A DNA stretch of 64,000 nt from Phocoena phocoena (GCF_963924675.1 NC_089232.1:45548522-45612521); one strand, 5' to 3'. Positions 10,906 through 22,827 are shown, counted from the first letter of the stretch. Notes: generated by a model not told the origin, from the letters alone. Translations and numbers: made by a program.

Positions 10906-11595
10906 GGCAAAATAGTTAAATAGACACCATATGCCCCCAAAATGGTGTATAAATGCAATATGAAAAAATTCAACATGTTTAGTCATAAGAAAAATGCAAA
11001 TTCTCATAATGCAATACCACTACAAACACATTAGAATAGTTAAAATGCAAAAGACTGGCAAAATCAAGTGTTCTTGTGGATACAGAGCAACTGAAATTCT
11101 CCAACATTGTTATGGGAATGCAAAAATGATAGTTAATCTTTAAAAAAGTGTGGTGATTTTTTGTAAAGTTAAATACACTTTTCACTAGATCTAGCAATTC
11201 CACTCCTAGATATTTACTCAAGAATAATAAAATATATATTCACACCTACATACATAAGATGTAAAATGATATCATCAACCACAAAAATAACAACACAACA
11301 AAAAAGGATAATCACTTGGAAATTCATGACAACTTTTTTGAAATAACCATAGGTTTATATTCTTAGGTTATGCATGCTAAAATATTTAAGGGTAAAATGT
11401 TATGTCTGCATCTTATTCTCAAATGATTCAGCAAAAGAAAAAAGGAAGGGAGGAAGGAAGAAGGAAAGGAGAGAGAGAAGCAAATTGACAAAATATTAAA
11501 AATTGGTGAATCAAGAAAAAGAGTATATGAGTCCTGTTATTCTTGTAACTTTTCTATAGATTTGAAATTTTTCAGAATAAGAAGTTGTGGGGAAA
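10906..11595 (+). mobile_element. older LINE-1 fragment, ORF2 end plus 3' UTR
   Basis: A diverged ORF2 C-terminal part ('aagaaaaatgcaaattctca', 'ctagcaattccactcctaga') is followed by 3' UTR sequence ending 'gtaacttttctatagatttg'. A purine-rich run at 11435-11482 sits inside it. Confidence 0.7.
11435..11482. repeat. purine-rich simple repeat (GGAA/GAGA)
   Basis: An almost pure A/G run of about 48 bp. Confidence 0.85.
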
Positions 11596-12347
11596 AGCAA
11601 ACTCAGTAATAGCACTGGTAAGATGATAGGAATTTCTCTAGGGGTCAATTATTTTTTACTTTGCTCACTGGCTAAAGACTAGCCAAAGTATTTATGTAGC
11701 CTGAGCACTTAAAATGTGACTGTCTTCGCAGAATAGTCTGTGAACCATGAACTGTTTATTAAACTGTGAACTGTTTATTAAAATTTCCTCAGATGGTTCA
11801 ACTAAATTTAGGGTTATATGCTTAACACCAGTACAACCCAGCTGTAAAATAAAAAGTTCCATCCTACAACTTTTGTACTCTAGATAATGTGCAACTTATT
11901 TGTCCAGTTGTTTTGGAATCATGTAGACATTTTTATTCAGGATTGATTTTTTAAAAAGAAAGCAAAATAGGCAATAAAGATAAGCCAACTAATTTTTAAT
12001 TTAAAAGGATAATACCCTTGGGAACCTATTGTTTATTTCAATAATGCTACTGTTGTTCAAACATTCTAGGAATCCCACTTTGGTTCTTCAGAGCCTACTT
12101 ACAAACCTGCTAATGAAATCAGTGTGGTTATTTTAAATATATCCTCATTATATTTTGGACAAAATGGCATCAGAACATGTGATCACTCAAGTTATTTGCC
12201 TTTCTTTAACTCAAATGACTAATGGTATTTTTGAAATATCAAGTCTACCTTAACAAATCAAAAATTGCCATCATAAATGTTATTCAAAAAAACTTTCCAT
12301 GTCTCTAAAATAAAAAACAAAATAAGGGCTCCAAAACTACATGGTAG
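11596..12347. other. unassigned intergenic sequence
   Basis: No gene or named repeat seen. A small direct repeat 'actgtttattaaa' occurs twice at about 11750-11782. Confidence 0.4.
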
Positions 12348-12495
12348 GCCAGGAGTTGGTAAACATTTTCTGTAAAGGTTCAGATAGTAAACAACTACTA
12401 AAATGAATGAACTTACCTGTATCACAATAAAGTTTATTTACAAAAACAGTTGGTGGAACACATTTGGTCCACAGGCCCTAGTTTGTTGATCTTGG
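12348..12495 (+). mobile_element. hAT-Charlie type MITE
   Basis: 'gccaggagttggtaaacatt', 'ctgtaaaggttcagatagta', 'aataaagtttatttacaaaa' and 'tggtccacaggccctagttt' are hallmarks of a common hAT non-autonomous element. The subfamily name is uncertain, and the middle is deleted relative to the usual form. Confidence 0.7.
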
Positions 12496-12636
12496 TTTTA
12501 GGTAATGACAGAATAACCGAAATAATTATATTGCCTTCTAAATTGATGGCAATTACTGGGATATATAGTTTTTGGCTTAAAATTTTTTTTCACCTACTGT
12601 TTTATAGTCACTAGTAAGGTATTTTAAAACCTTGTT

Positions 12637-14973
12637 TAAAAGCAATATTTTTATTTACCATCACATCAAAAAGAATAAAATACGCAGGAATAAATCTAAC
12701 AAAGGACATAAAATGCATGTACTCAGAAAACTATAAGACACTGATGAAAGAAACTGAAGACAACACAAACAAATGGAAAGATATACTATGCTCATGGATT
12801 GTAAGAATTAATATTGTTAAAATGACCATACTATCCAAGGCAATCTACAGATTCAATGCAATTCCTATCAAAATACTAATGGCATTTTTCACAGAACTAG
12901 AACAAATAATTCCAAAATTTGTATGGAACCACAAAAGATCCCAAATAGCCAAAACAATCTTGAGAAGGAAGAACAGAGCTGGAGGGATTACACTGTTTGG
13001 CTTCAGAGTATACTACAAAGCTACAGTCATCAGAACAGTGTGGTATTGGCACAAAAACAGACACATAGATCAGTGGAACAGAATAGAGAACCCAGAAATA
13101 AACCAACACCCTTATGGTCAATTAATCTATGACAAAGGAGGTAAGAATATACAATGGAGAAAAGACAGTCTCTTCAACAACAAATGGTGCTGGTAAAACT
13201 GGATAGCTACATGGAAAAGAATCAAACTGGACTACTCTCTCACACCATGCACAAAAATAAATTTAAAATAGATTAAAACTTAAATGTAAGACCTTAAAAC
13301 ATAAAATTCCTATAAGAAAACATAGGCAGAACACTCTTTAACATAAATCATAGCAATATTTTTTCAGATCTGTTTCCTAAGGCAAAGGAAACAAAAGCAA
13401 AAATAAACAAATGGGACCTAATTAAACTTTAAAGTTTTGGCACAGCAAAGGAAACCATCAACAAAACAAAAAGACAACTTACTGAATGGGAGAAAATATT
13501 TGCAAATGATATGACCAATAAGGAGTTAATATCCAAAATATATAAATAGCTCATGCAATTCAATGTAAAAAAAAACAACCTTATTTAAAAGTGGGCAAAA
13601 GATCTGAATACACATTTTTCCAAAGAAGACATACAAATGGACAACAGGCACATGAAAAGACACTCAACATTGTTAATCATCAGAGAAATGCAAATTAAAA
13701 ATCATAATGAGATATCATCTCACTCCTGTGAGAAAGGCTATCATCAAAAAGACCACAAATAACAAATATTGGCAAGGATGTGGAGAAAAGGGAATCCTTG
13801 TACACTGTTGGTGGGAATGTAAATTGGTGCAGTCACTATGGAAAACAGTATGGAGATTCCTCAAAACATTAAAAATAGAACTATCATACAATCCAGCAAT
13901 ACCACTCCTGGGTATTTATCTGAAGAAAACAAAAATACTAGTTAAAAAAGATATATACACCCCTATGTTCATTGAAGCGTTATTTACAATAGCCCAAACA
14001 TGGAAGCAACGTCAACAGGTGCCCATAAATAGGTGAACTGATAAAGATCTGTGTGTGTGTGTGTGCATGTGTGTGGGGTGTGTGTGTGTGTGTGTATACA
14101 ATGGAATATTACTCAGCCACAAAAAAGAATTAAATCTTGCCATTTTTGACATCATGGAGGGAGCCAGAGGGTTATTATGCTAAGTGAAATAAGTCAGACA
14201 AAGACAAATACCATATGACTTCACTTATGTGTGGAATCTCAAAAAACAAAACAAATGAACAAACATAACAAAATATAAACAGAGTTACAGATACAGAGAA
14301 CAAACAGGTGTTTGCCAAAGGGGAGGGTGAGGAAAGAAATATGTAAGGGAGATTATCATGTACAAACTTCCAGTTGCAAAATAAATGAGTAATGGGTATG
14401 AAATGTACAGTGTGGGGAATATAGTCAATAACTATGTAATATCTTTGTACAGTAACATATTGTAACTAGACATTGTGGTGATGAGTTTGAAATGTAGAAA
14501 TATCTAATCATTCTGTTGCATAACAGGAACTAATATAGTGTTGTAGGTCAATCATATTTCAAAAATTAACTAACAAACTCATAAAAAAGGAGATCAGATT
14601 TATGGTTAGCAGAGGTGGAGGGTGGGGAAGGCGGAATTGGATGAAGGAAGGAAGGCAGTCAAAAGGTACAAAATTCCAGTTATAAGACAAATAAGTACTA
14701 GGGATATAATGTACAATGATAATTAACACTGCTGCCTCTTACATATGAAAATTGTTAAAAACTAAATCCTGAGTTCTCATCATGAGAAAAAAATTTTTTT
14801 CTATTTTTAAAATTTTGTACCTATATGAGATGATGGATGTTCACTAAACTTACTGCGATAATAACTTCATGATGTATTATATGTAAATCAAATCATTATG
14901 CTGAATACCTTAAGCTTATGTCAATTGTATCTCTATAAAACTGGAAAGAAAAAAAATAAAAGCAATATTTTTA
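12637..14973 (+). mobile_element. 5'-truncated LINE-1 with TSD
   Basis: The body spans 12654-14956. Perfect 17-bp repeats 'taaaagcaatattttta' at 12637-12653 and 14957-14973 define the insertion. It begins within ORF2 after the reverse-transcriptase core and runs through the C-terminal domain (frames at 12717-13196 and 13707-14036). The 3' UTR and A-rich tail follow. Several stops and frameshifts break ORF2. A (GT)n tract replaces part of the normal sequence at about 14048-14098. Confidence 0.93.
14048..14098. repeat. (GT)n microsatellite inside L1
   Basis: An interrupted GT run with 'catg' and 'gggg' breaks, lying where L1 copies usually have a short TA-rich run before 'acaatggaatattactcagc'. 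Confidence 0.9.
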
Positions 14974-15324
14974 AACTGTATTTGAGGAAAGTATTGCATT
15001 GATATTTCCTCTCCCAGAGGGGAAGCAATCACAAAACAAGTACAGTTTTATCATTAATCATCAGGAGCTGTATTTTGATTTTAAAGATGATCATTAAAAA
15101 TAAAACACAATGCATCATCCCACTGCTCTAAGAGCATTGTTGTAGATTCCATTCTTCAGGAAGTAATCTGAGGGCAACTCACTTAGTATCAATATAATCT
15201 TTGTAAAAAGGAAAAAAAAAACAGTAAAGATAAAACACAGCAAGCACAAAAAATTCAATGGCAGAATGATAACATGATCAATAATTAGTGGGTAAAATAT
15301 CAGTTTATCCAAAACATCAGGGAG
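14974..15324. other. unassigned intergenic sequence
   Basis: AT-rich, with no gene or repeat family recognised. Confidence 0.4.
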
Positions 15325-15624
15325 AACACAAGGGGCTTCCCTGGTGGCGCAGTGGTTGAGAATCTGCCTGCCAATGCAGGGGACACGGGTTCAAGCCCTG
15401 GTTTGGGAAGATCCCACATGCCACGGAGCGGCTAGGCCCGTGAGCCACAATTACTGAGCCTGCGCGTCTGGAGCCTGTGCTCCGCAACAAGAGAGGCCAT
15501 AATAGTGAGAGGCCCGCGCACCGTGATGAAGAGTGGCCCCCACTTGCCGCAACTAGAGAAAGCCCTCGCACAGTAATGAAGACCCAACACAGCCAAAAAT
15601 AAATAAATAAATAAATAACACAAG
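15325..15624 (+). mobile_element. CHR-family SINE, long form, with TSD
   Basis: The head 'cttccctggtggcgcagtgg' and a B-box-like 'gggttcaagccc' are followed by the long body and an (AAAT)n tail. TSD 'aacacaag' at 15325-15332 and 15617-15624. Confidence 0.93.
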
Positions 15625-15963
15625 ATGAAAGCAATCTGCAGACTACTTATATCATTGTTTACTAATTTCACTGTCATATGAAATCAAAACATATTTCCTT
15701 CACATTCACCAATTTTAATAAATAAAACTAAAATCTTTTTTCAGATAGAGATTGATGTTTGCAAATGTTTGATATAAAGAGCAAAAACCATAACTAGCTC
15801 TATTTAAACAAACTATGCCTTTTCTCTTTGTTAAATTAAATGCTGTTATTTGAATTAATGTTACAATTTTCACACCTTCAAAAAATAGGTATCAAGAGGG
15901 ACCTGGACTAACAAATCATACTAATTTGGCTCTTTTTCCCTTTTGGTATTTTTCTCCCCACTA

Positions 15964-16110
15964 CACTAGTGATTCTCAAATGCAGTCTTGCATTTGCAGT
16001 CCTGCATTCTCAAATGCAGTCTCATATGCAGTCCTAGTGATTCCTGATGCAGTAGCATCAACTAGGAATCATCTAGGATTCTGTTAGAAAGGAAAACCCT
16101 TGCTGTTTCC
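15964..16110 (+). mobile_element. MER5A, 5' part (split by RPS12 pseudogene)
   Basis: It starts with 'actagtgattctcaaa', a diverged MER5A terminus, and later has 'aggaatcatctaggattctg', matching the MER5A interior. Inside, the 17-mer 'attctcaaatgcagtct' is repeated at 15972-15988 and 16006-16022, a local duplication. The rest of MER5A resumes at about 16650, after the pseudogene. Confidence 0.7.
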
Positions 16111-16121
16111 CTAACACCACT

Positions 16122-16634
16122 GTGGAGGCAGAGGCTCGGGTGCATTCAAGATTGGCAGCACCCATAACCCACCACCATGGTCAAGGAAGGCATTGCTGCT
16201 GGAGGTGTAATAGACATTAATACTGCTTTACAAGAGGTGTTGGAGACCATCTACAACCACGATGGCCTAGCACATGGAACTCACAAAGCTACCAAAGCCT
16301 TAGACAAGTGCCAAGTCCATCTCTGTGTGCTTGCATCCAACTGTGATGAGCCTATGTGTGTCAAGTTGGTGGAGGCCCTTTGTGCTTAACACCAAACCAA
16401 CTTAATTGAGGTTGATGACAACAAGAAACTAGAGGAATGAGTAGGCCTCTGTAAAACTCACTGAGAGGGAAAACCTAATAAAGTGGTTGGTTGAAGTTAT
16501 ATGTTGGTTAAGGACTATGGCAAAGAGTCTCAGGCTAAGGATGCCATTGACGAGTACTCCAAATGCAAGAAATGAACAAATGAAAAACTTAGCTAAGAAA
16601 GAAAGAAAGGAAGGAAGGAAGAAAGAAAGAAAGG
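16122..16634 (+). pseudogene. RPS12: processed pseudogene of ribosomal protein S12
   Basis: The 5' part matches the RPS12 mRNA leader ('ggaggcagaggctcgggtgc') and flows into an ATG at 16177. The frame encodes a clear eS12 N-terminus and core: 'EGIAAGGV', 'NTALQEVLE', '[13 protein letters not shown]', 'VKLVEALCA'. It has no introns. From 16177 to the original stop at 16573-16575 it is exactly 399 nt, the full 132-codon length plus stop, so there is no net frameshift. Four premature in-frame stops are visible, at 16387, 16438, 16462 and 16492. A degenerate purine tail (16594-16634) replaces the poly(A). The parent is a 40S subunit protein; this copy cannot make it. It lies inside a MER5A, so it is younger than that element. 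Confidence 0.95.
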
Positions 16635-16649
16635 CAAATTTGGGGACCT

Positions 16650-16748
16650 TACCTCAAGACCTCCTGAATCAGAATCACTGGGGTTAGGACCCAGTAACAA
16701 CTCTCCAAGTGGTATTGATGCACACACAGGTTTGAGAACCATACTCTT
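16650..16748 (+). mobile_element. MER5A, 3' part
   Basis: 'cctcctgaatcagaatcact' through 'aggtttgagaaccatact' is the second half of MER5A in the same orientation as 15964-16110. It completes the element cut by the RPS12 retrocopy. Confidence 0.75.
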
Positions 16749-17870
16749 GGTTGTTGGATCCGAGTACAGGTCCATCTCAAGTCTCCTCAGCTTTTCCATG
16801 TTCTACTAGTTTAGATCTAAAGGAGGAGAGAGTGAAAATGGCTTGCAAATGGAATCCTATAACCACTCATATCTGCTACTCCTTCGGCTCACGACCAACT
16901 GCCTAACCCATATGTAGACTTAACGTAGTAGCACATGAGGCATCTACTCATGTAGTCCTCACTCAGCTAAAGTTCAAGGATTGATATTGCAGGATGAGGA
17001 TGGAGAGGGATACTATTTTTCACAAGAAGAATTACAGAGCAATTGACTCCTAAACTATGTGTATGTATAATATCAGTTGCAATAATATCTTAAATATATT
17101 TAAAAAAGAGATCCATTAGAACCTTCACTTATAGAACATTTGCTTATGTATCAATAGAACACGTCTTTGTAGAATGATGGGGAATAAAATGTCACGGAAA
17201 TAAGTGCACTCTCAGAGTGTGATGAAAATTCACCTACAAATACTGAAGCACATGAGCACACTGCTTTCAGTTTCTTTCTGTTTGGACTTAACCTCTGCTT
17301 GGTCAAAGAAATTAGAAAAATTAGAGCTGTATAAAGTAACAAGTCTCTTCCCAATTAAAAACCATTTTAAATAATAAAGATGTAACCAACGAATCAAAAC
17401 GCTGCTATATGCACTGCACTGTGATAAGCACTGACGAGGAGAGGCTATAAATTAAAAAAGCAAAAACAAAAAACCCCACAACCCTAGAATAGGCACTGTA
17501 GATTTACAGATATTCAGAGGATGAAACAACAGTGTGAGCTGAGATGAGATGTAGAAACTGAACTGGTCTTTGAAGGAGGGATGTGTAGGGAGATGGGAAT
17601 GAAAATTCCAGACAGGCAAATGCCATGAGCAAAGACCTTGAATACACTTGGCACATTTGGAGAATAATTGAATAGACTGATTTAGCTGGAGTGGGACATC
17701 CGTATAAGAAAGATTGGAGAGATAGATTAGGTCCATTTTACTGTGGCCTTAAGTGTCAGGCCGGGGCACCTGACTTTTCTGAGAGCAATGGGGAACCATT
17801 TAAAATTCTAGGGACATGATGAAAGCAGTATTTTAGGAAGACTGATTTGACTAAATGTGTAGAGTAAATT
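16749..17870. other. unassigned sequence, partly L2-like antisense
   Basis: From about 17520 the text ('gggaatgaaaattccagaca', 'gagcaatggggaaccattta') resembles antisense L2-type repeats, weakly. No gene is recognised in 16749-17520. Confidence 0.4.
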
Positions 17871-17959
17871 ACAGTTGGGCTTCTCAAGCTATCAAATGAA
17901 TATGAAATCACCTGGGATCCTCTGATTCAGTAGGTCTGGGAAGGCTGAGATCCTGCATT

Positions 17960-17999
<40 letters not shown>

Positions 18000-18262
18000 T
18001 GGTACGCGGGCCTCTCACTGCTGCGGCCTCTCCCGTTGCAGAGCACAGGCTCCGGACGCGCAGGCTCAGCGGCCATGGCTCACGGGCCCAGCCGCTCCAC
18101 GGCACGTGGGATCCTCCCGGACTGGGGCATGAACCCGTATCCCCTGCATTGGCAGGCGGACTCTCAACCACTGCACCACCAGGGAAGCCCCAATCCTGCA
18201 TTTCTAACACACTCCTAGTGATGCCTAGACGGCTGGTCCTCAGACAGTACTTTGAGTAGTGG
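17871..18262 (+). mobile_element. MER5A split by a SINE
   Basis: MER5A sequence 17871-17962 ('gaaatcacctgggatcctct', 'gattcagtaggtctgggaag') and 18193-18262 ('atttctaacacactcctagt', 'cagtactttgagtagtg') is interrupted by the SINE at 17963-18192. The order and orientation are preserved across the insert. Confidence 0.85.
17950..18205 (-). mobile_element. CHR-family SINE (CHR-2-like) with TSD
   Basis: TSD 'atcctgcatttct' at 17950-17962 and 18193-18205. A T run of about 37 at the left is the A tail, and the minus-strand head is at the right. The long pure tail and high identity to the copy at 43938 suggest a fairly recent insertion. Confidence 0.95.
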
Positions 18263-20324
18263 GGGATCATGATATGGTTTTAAATTCAAGATATCCATTG
18301 AGGCATAATATTGAAATAGGGAGAGAAAGCATGCCATAAAGAAAAAAATAATTTTTTACATGTTTATTATTCTAGTCTGTTCAATTTGTTTGCAAGGAGC
18401 AGTCATTTCTCACTCAACCAGCTGACGTAAAAAGGGAGACTATAAAAAAAGAACATAGGAGAAATTCATAGAAACAAATGCAGACAGTATGGTAGAATGT
18501 CTCCAGGAAATGGAAAGGGAATAGACACTGCTCTCTCCATGTCTCTGGCTATATGCTTTCCTGTCTCCTTCTGCTTCCTTCTCCTGCTTACTCAGCAGTT
18601 TGCCCATTAGGACTCTCAGTCCTGACTCTAAATAACTTTAAGTTCAAGCATGCAACACCATCTTACTGCAGGCTCTTAAATCTCAGTATATATTCTCAGG
18701 AGAGAACCAGATTGGACCAGTCTTTGGATTGGTCCCAGGGTCAGGAGTCCGTCTCTAGTTCAGTCATCTGTTACCTGGACAGAGAGAGAGTCTTTCATAT
18801 AATATATCAGGGACTGTGAGTGAAATGAAGAGGGAGAGTTGGGGATGGCAGGCAAATTGATCAACAGATCTAAAATGACTGGCGGGAGAGAATCTCGGGT
18901 TCAGCTGAGGCCTCTATTGTTTGCACAAGATGTCAAGTATTTTCCATGTTTTTCTGAACATGTTAAAAACATTGAAAAACCAGTCTTATCAGCCTTAAGT
19001 TATGACCCACCTCCAGACTACATGAGTTCGTGAAAAATTCACTGAGGCTGAATAAGCAGGTGGTGAAAAATTCACTGAGGCTGAATAAGCAGAATGTTTT
19101 TCTGTTCCCAGCATCTGTGCATTCCTCCCCCAACCCCCCCTACAAGAGACTGGAGAGGGGAGTTCCTACCCCTCAAATGAGGGAGCTTTCCAGAGACTCA
19201 TTTGGAGAACTTGACTTGTGTCTCCTAGAATTTGGGGGTACATGGGAATTGCAGTTGCACTTCGGAAAGTCTAAAAGTGAAAGACTGTGGCTGTATCATC
19301 TAGCGATGTCAGAGCAGAGGAAGGGAGGGAAGGACAGAAGGAGAGAGATGCCGTCCCAGGAGTAAACTACATTCATACTGATGTGGAGCGAGGAGTGGGA
19401 CTTGAACAAAGTGGGATCCTGCAGGAGGAAACTGCCCTATATTTAAAAGATCCCCACCCCTTTTAAGAGTAATGCTATCCAAATGTGAATCTCTAATATG
19501 GACTAGACTTTTTACTATCCAAGAATTACCTACAATGTATGGGACCCAAGGTATGAAGAAGGGTGAATCTTCAGAGCTGGTTTAAATGGAGAATTGGGGG
19601 GAAGGGTCCTGCCTGCACCCTACTAAGTACAACATGTTCTTTGAAACAACTACATTTGCAAAATCATGTCATTCAAATGACGGCTGCGGATTCCAGGCAC
19701 TGATTAACTGGAGAACAGTCTAGCAGCCTAAAAACAGAACTTGGAGTTAAACATTTGTTCATTTTCAACTTCTATTCTTTTCTTGACATAAAACTGTGCT
19801 TCATTTGGAGTATAAAACCCAACAAAAAGCTCTTTAGATGCTCCAATGAATTAGATCTTTAGGGAAGGGAATATGAATCAAGAAAAAATGACAGGAGGTG
19901 AGGGAGAGATATAAATATTCTCACTTCCGTAAAAGCCACACAAGATTTCTTACTGAAAGTTTATGACAGACTGGATGATGGAGAAGCTAGCTGAATAGTA
20001 TCACATACTTTGATATAATCATGTAAAATGCAATACCTGCAGCCTCAATTTACCTAAGCTAAACTAAGTAAAGATGAACATGACACCAGCCCCACCCTTA
20101 TCTTCAACAAAGGAGTCCAAAAGCTGAGGAGGGAAGCCAGCCACACAAACCAAAGGTTTGTGTTCCCCAGCGTGTCCCACCTGCCTGGATTCCACTAAGC
20201 TTCTTAAAGGTTCCACTGTAAGCACAATCACAGATTCTTATCCAGTGTCCCAGATGTTACTTTGTTTAGTAAACAATTCTCATTTCTCATGTTAACTGCT
20301 AAATTAATTCATTCTTTTTTTTTT
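18263..20324. other. unassigned sequence with a 33-bp tandem duplication
   Basis: I recognise no gene. Frames at 18553-18819 and 19030-19365 lack known domains. The second owes part of its N-terminus to the tandem duplication at 19030-19092. Confidence 0.4.
19030..19092. repeat. 33-bp-period tandem duplication, two copies
   Basis: A 30-bp block starting 'gtgaaaaattcactgaggct' is identical at 19030-19059 and 19063-19092, with 'gtg' between. Identity over all 30 bp suggests a recent event. Confidence 0.95.
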
Positions 20325-21103
20325 CTTGTAGAGCCTTCCCTGTGTCTGGCACTGTTCAATCAATAAACTCAAACTCCTCATGAAACTTATATTTGAGCAT
20401 GTGGCAGTGCAGGTAATAAATAATATATCCATTAAAATATATCAGATGATGGTAAATGTTACATTAACAAAACAATTGCAGGGGAAAGGAACAGAGAGTA
20501 CTTGGGGGGGCGATTTAAAATACGGGGTCAGGGAATTCCCTGGTGGTCCAGTGATTAGGACTCCGTGCTTCCACTGCAGGGGGCATGGGTTCTAAGATCC
20601 CACAAGCTGCGCAGTGCGGCCAAAAAAAAAGAAATTTAACAAAAGAAATAAAATAGGGGGTCAGAGAAGGCCTCCTAAAAGTGACAGTTTGAGCAAAGAT
20701 GTGAAGGAGTTGAGGGCCCATGCCATGCAGACATATTTGGGGGAAGCTTTCCAAAGACAGCACAAGTCTTGAGGTAGGAGCAACTTGACATAGGCAAGGG
20801 ACAGTAAGGAGTTAATGTAGCTGGAGCAGAGGGAGAGAGAGGTGAGGTCTGAGAGGGAAGAAGAACCAGATCACTTCAGGCCTTGTAAGCTACTGTGAGG
20901 ACTTTGGCTTTTACTCTGAATGAGATGGGAAGCCATTCAAGGCCCAAGGTGTGACATGACCTGACATATTTCAACAGGATCATTCTGGCTGCTGGTTAAG
21001 AAAGATGATAAGGGATGGAGTGCCAGGGCAGTCTACTAGCTGGGAGGCTCTTGAAACAGTCCAGCCCAGAGATGATGGAGGCAAATGTTAGAGGAACCAT
21101 GAC
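20325..21103 (-). mobile_element. L2 LINE, antisense (3' end first)
   Basis: In + coordinates the reverse L2 runs: diverged 3' terminus ('gtctggcactgttcaatcaa'), 'cctcatgaaacttatatttg', a gap with a SINE, 'gtcagagaaggcctcctaaa', 'ctttggcttttactctgaat' and 'tgagatgggaagccattcaa'. It continues in pieces past two LTRs to about 22240. All frames are broken. Confidence 0.85.
20518..20664 (+). mobile_element. short CHR/tRNA-only SINE with TSD
   Basis: A roughly 119-bp SINE (20532-20650) with head 'gaattccctggtggtccagt' and an A tail. TSD of 14 bp with one mismatch at 20518-20531 and 20651-20664, both copies in L2 sequence. Confidence 0.88.
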
Positions 21104-21575
21104 TGAAACCGCCTGCCCTGGCCAGGCACCATAGTAACCACTTTCATGAGTTGTCTTAAACAGGAGGTCTTGGTAAGGAATGAGGAACTAACAAGCTACC
21201 ACCAACCGGAAGAATTCGGGAAAGGTCAAAAGGAGAGAGGAGATGCCAGTCCATATGTCCAATCAACCTCCCAGAATCCTTCTCGCTGGAATCCATCTTT
21301 GCTGAGTGATGCTCACACCACCAGGGAAGACCCTGAGTCAGAGTGATTGGCCAGAGACAACCCGGAAATCAACCCATTTACCATAAAACCTGAGAATGCA
21401 AGCCACGTGGCAGAGCAGTTCTCCTGGGTTCCATTACCCTGCTGCTCTCCACCGGGGCGCCCCTTGCCAATAAAGTCTCTTGCTTTGTCAGCTCATGTGT
21501 CTCCTCGGACTTTTCATTTCCGAGTGTTAGACAAGAGCCCACTCTTGGGCCCTGGAAGGGGTCCCCATTCCTGCA
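21104..21575 (+). mobile_element. class I ERV-like solo LTR
   Basis: It begins 'tgaaaccgcctgccctgg'. A polyadenylation signal lies in 'ccaataaagtctcttgcttt', followed by a U5-like stretch 'gtgtctcctcggacttttca'. About 470 bp long. L2 sequence continues on both sides, so it is a solo insertion. The target duplication is not clean, so the ends are approximate. No internal viral genes are present. Confidence 0.7.
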
Positions 21576-21660
21576 ACACAAGGACTGTGGGTCAGGGTGG
21601 CAGCAGAGGAAATGAGTGTAAGCAGATAGGGTAGGGGGTCCCCGGAGAAAGAGAACCGGG
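21576..21660 (-). mobile_element. L2 LINE fragment between two LTRs
   Basis: 'gtgggtcagggtggcagcag' and 'aggaaatgagtg' continue the antisense L2 from before 21104. The right edge is uncertain. Confidence 0.55.
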
Positions 21661-22184
21661 CATGGCTTTCTTGACATAACAGAAACCATTTTTGACCTAA
21701 GCTAATTTGTGATCTAAGCCTGGCCACAATGCTTGCCCTTGAACAGGTCTCAGTAATTAATGATCCTAAGGGAACAAAAGAATGCAGAAACAAATGTCCG
21801 TTATCAGGCAAGAGAACAACAGCAAAGATAAAATACCAAGTTGTAAAGACTCCCAGTTCTGTTTCAATGGTAAAGATTAGCCTGAAGCACTCAACAACCA
21901 GATCCATTGGAACCTAGGGATAATGATGTTCTTTTCTGACTCTCCAGACTTCAGTCAACTAAAGCTTGGACTCTGTCTGACTTCCCAAGCCCCTTCATAA
22001 ATATGCATGTACCCTTAGCTTAAAACTTCCCCAGTTTTGCAGTTTGGGGAGACTGCTTTAGGAAAGATTCCTGGTGTTCTCCTTACTTGCTGCAAGTAAT
22101 AAATCCTTCCTTCTCCTGATCTTTGGCTTGGTTATGTCCTTTGGCTCAACCCCACCAAGAGACCAACCCAGTTTTAGGGTAACA
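21661..22184 (+). mobile_element. second solo LTR (class I-like), unclassified
   Basis: It starts near 'tgacataacagaaaccattt' (21672) and ends near 'tagggtaaca'. It contains a TATA-like 'cttcataaatatgc' and a polyadenylation signal in 'gcaagtaataaatccttcct', followed by a U5-like pyrimidine-rich stretch. Its sequence differs from the LTR at 21104, so the two are not a pair from one provirus. The L2 resumes just after it. Confidence 0.6.
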
Positions 22185-22240
22185 TGAGAATAGGAGGAGT
22201 AACCAGATTCTGAAAACTCTCTGAATACTATAGTAAGAGG
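22185..22240 (-). mobile_element. L2 LINE fragment, end of interrupted copy
   Basis: 'gagtaaccagattctgaaaa' fits the next stretch of the antisense L2 interrupted at 21660. Confidence 0.5.
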
Positions 22241-22541
22241 TACAGTGTTATGCTTTAATTTGTCATAGGAAAAACAGAAAGGCAAATGCAAAACAAATTT
22301 AAATTCAACAAATTAATCTATTAAGGGGAATTGGACTATTTATTTCAGGAGTATTTTAAATCAGTAAAGCCTTTTAGGTACTTTTCAAGTACAAAAACTT
22401 TCAGGACTAGATATTCTGAAAACCAGAAGAGCCTTGAAAGCATTTAAAACTCAGATCAAATTCTCTGAAAGTGTTTACAAATTTGACACGCTATCTTACT
22501 CAAAGAGAAAATGCCCCAGAATTTAGAGACTAGATTAAAAA

Positions 22542-22567
22542 ACACACACACACACACACACACACAT
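22542..22567. repeat. (CA)n microsatellite
   Basis: Twelve or thirteen uninterrupted CA units. Confidence 0.95.
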
Positions 22568-22827
22568 CAAAGCAGATACACACAGAAAAGAGCTGAAAAT
22601 ACAGCTAGATGTCACAATGTGTCAGATTATCATCTGATGTTTCCAATAAAGATCTAGTACCAAAAGTATAAAAGCTCATAAGCTAGCTCATTGTTAAATG
22701 ACACAGACCATTTCCAATGAGAAAAGGAGAATCAGCAGAAATAAAGAGGGACACAGAAAAGCAAACTACAGCATTAAACGTTTGTGACTTTAAAAGAGAT
22801 TAAGAACTTCATAGCAGAGGTCTTCCC

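Noticed and set aside
16177..16389. A 70-codon RPS12-like protein as a functional short gene
   Set aside because: It ends at a nonsense change, lacks introns, is embedded in MER5A and has three further stops in the remaining frame.
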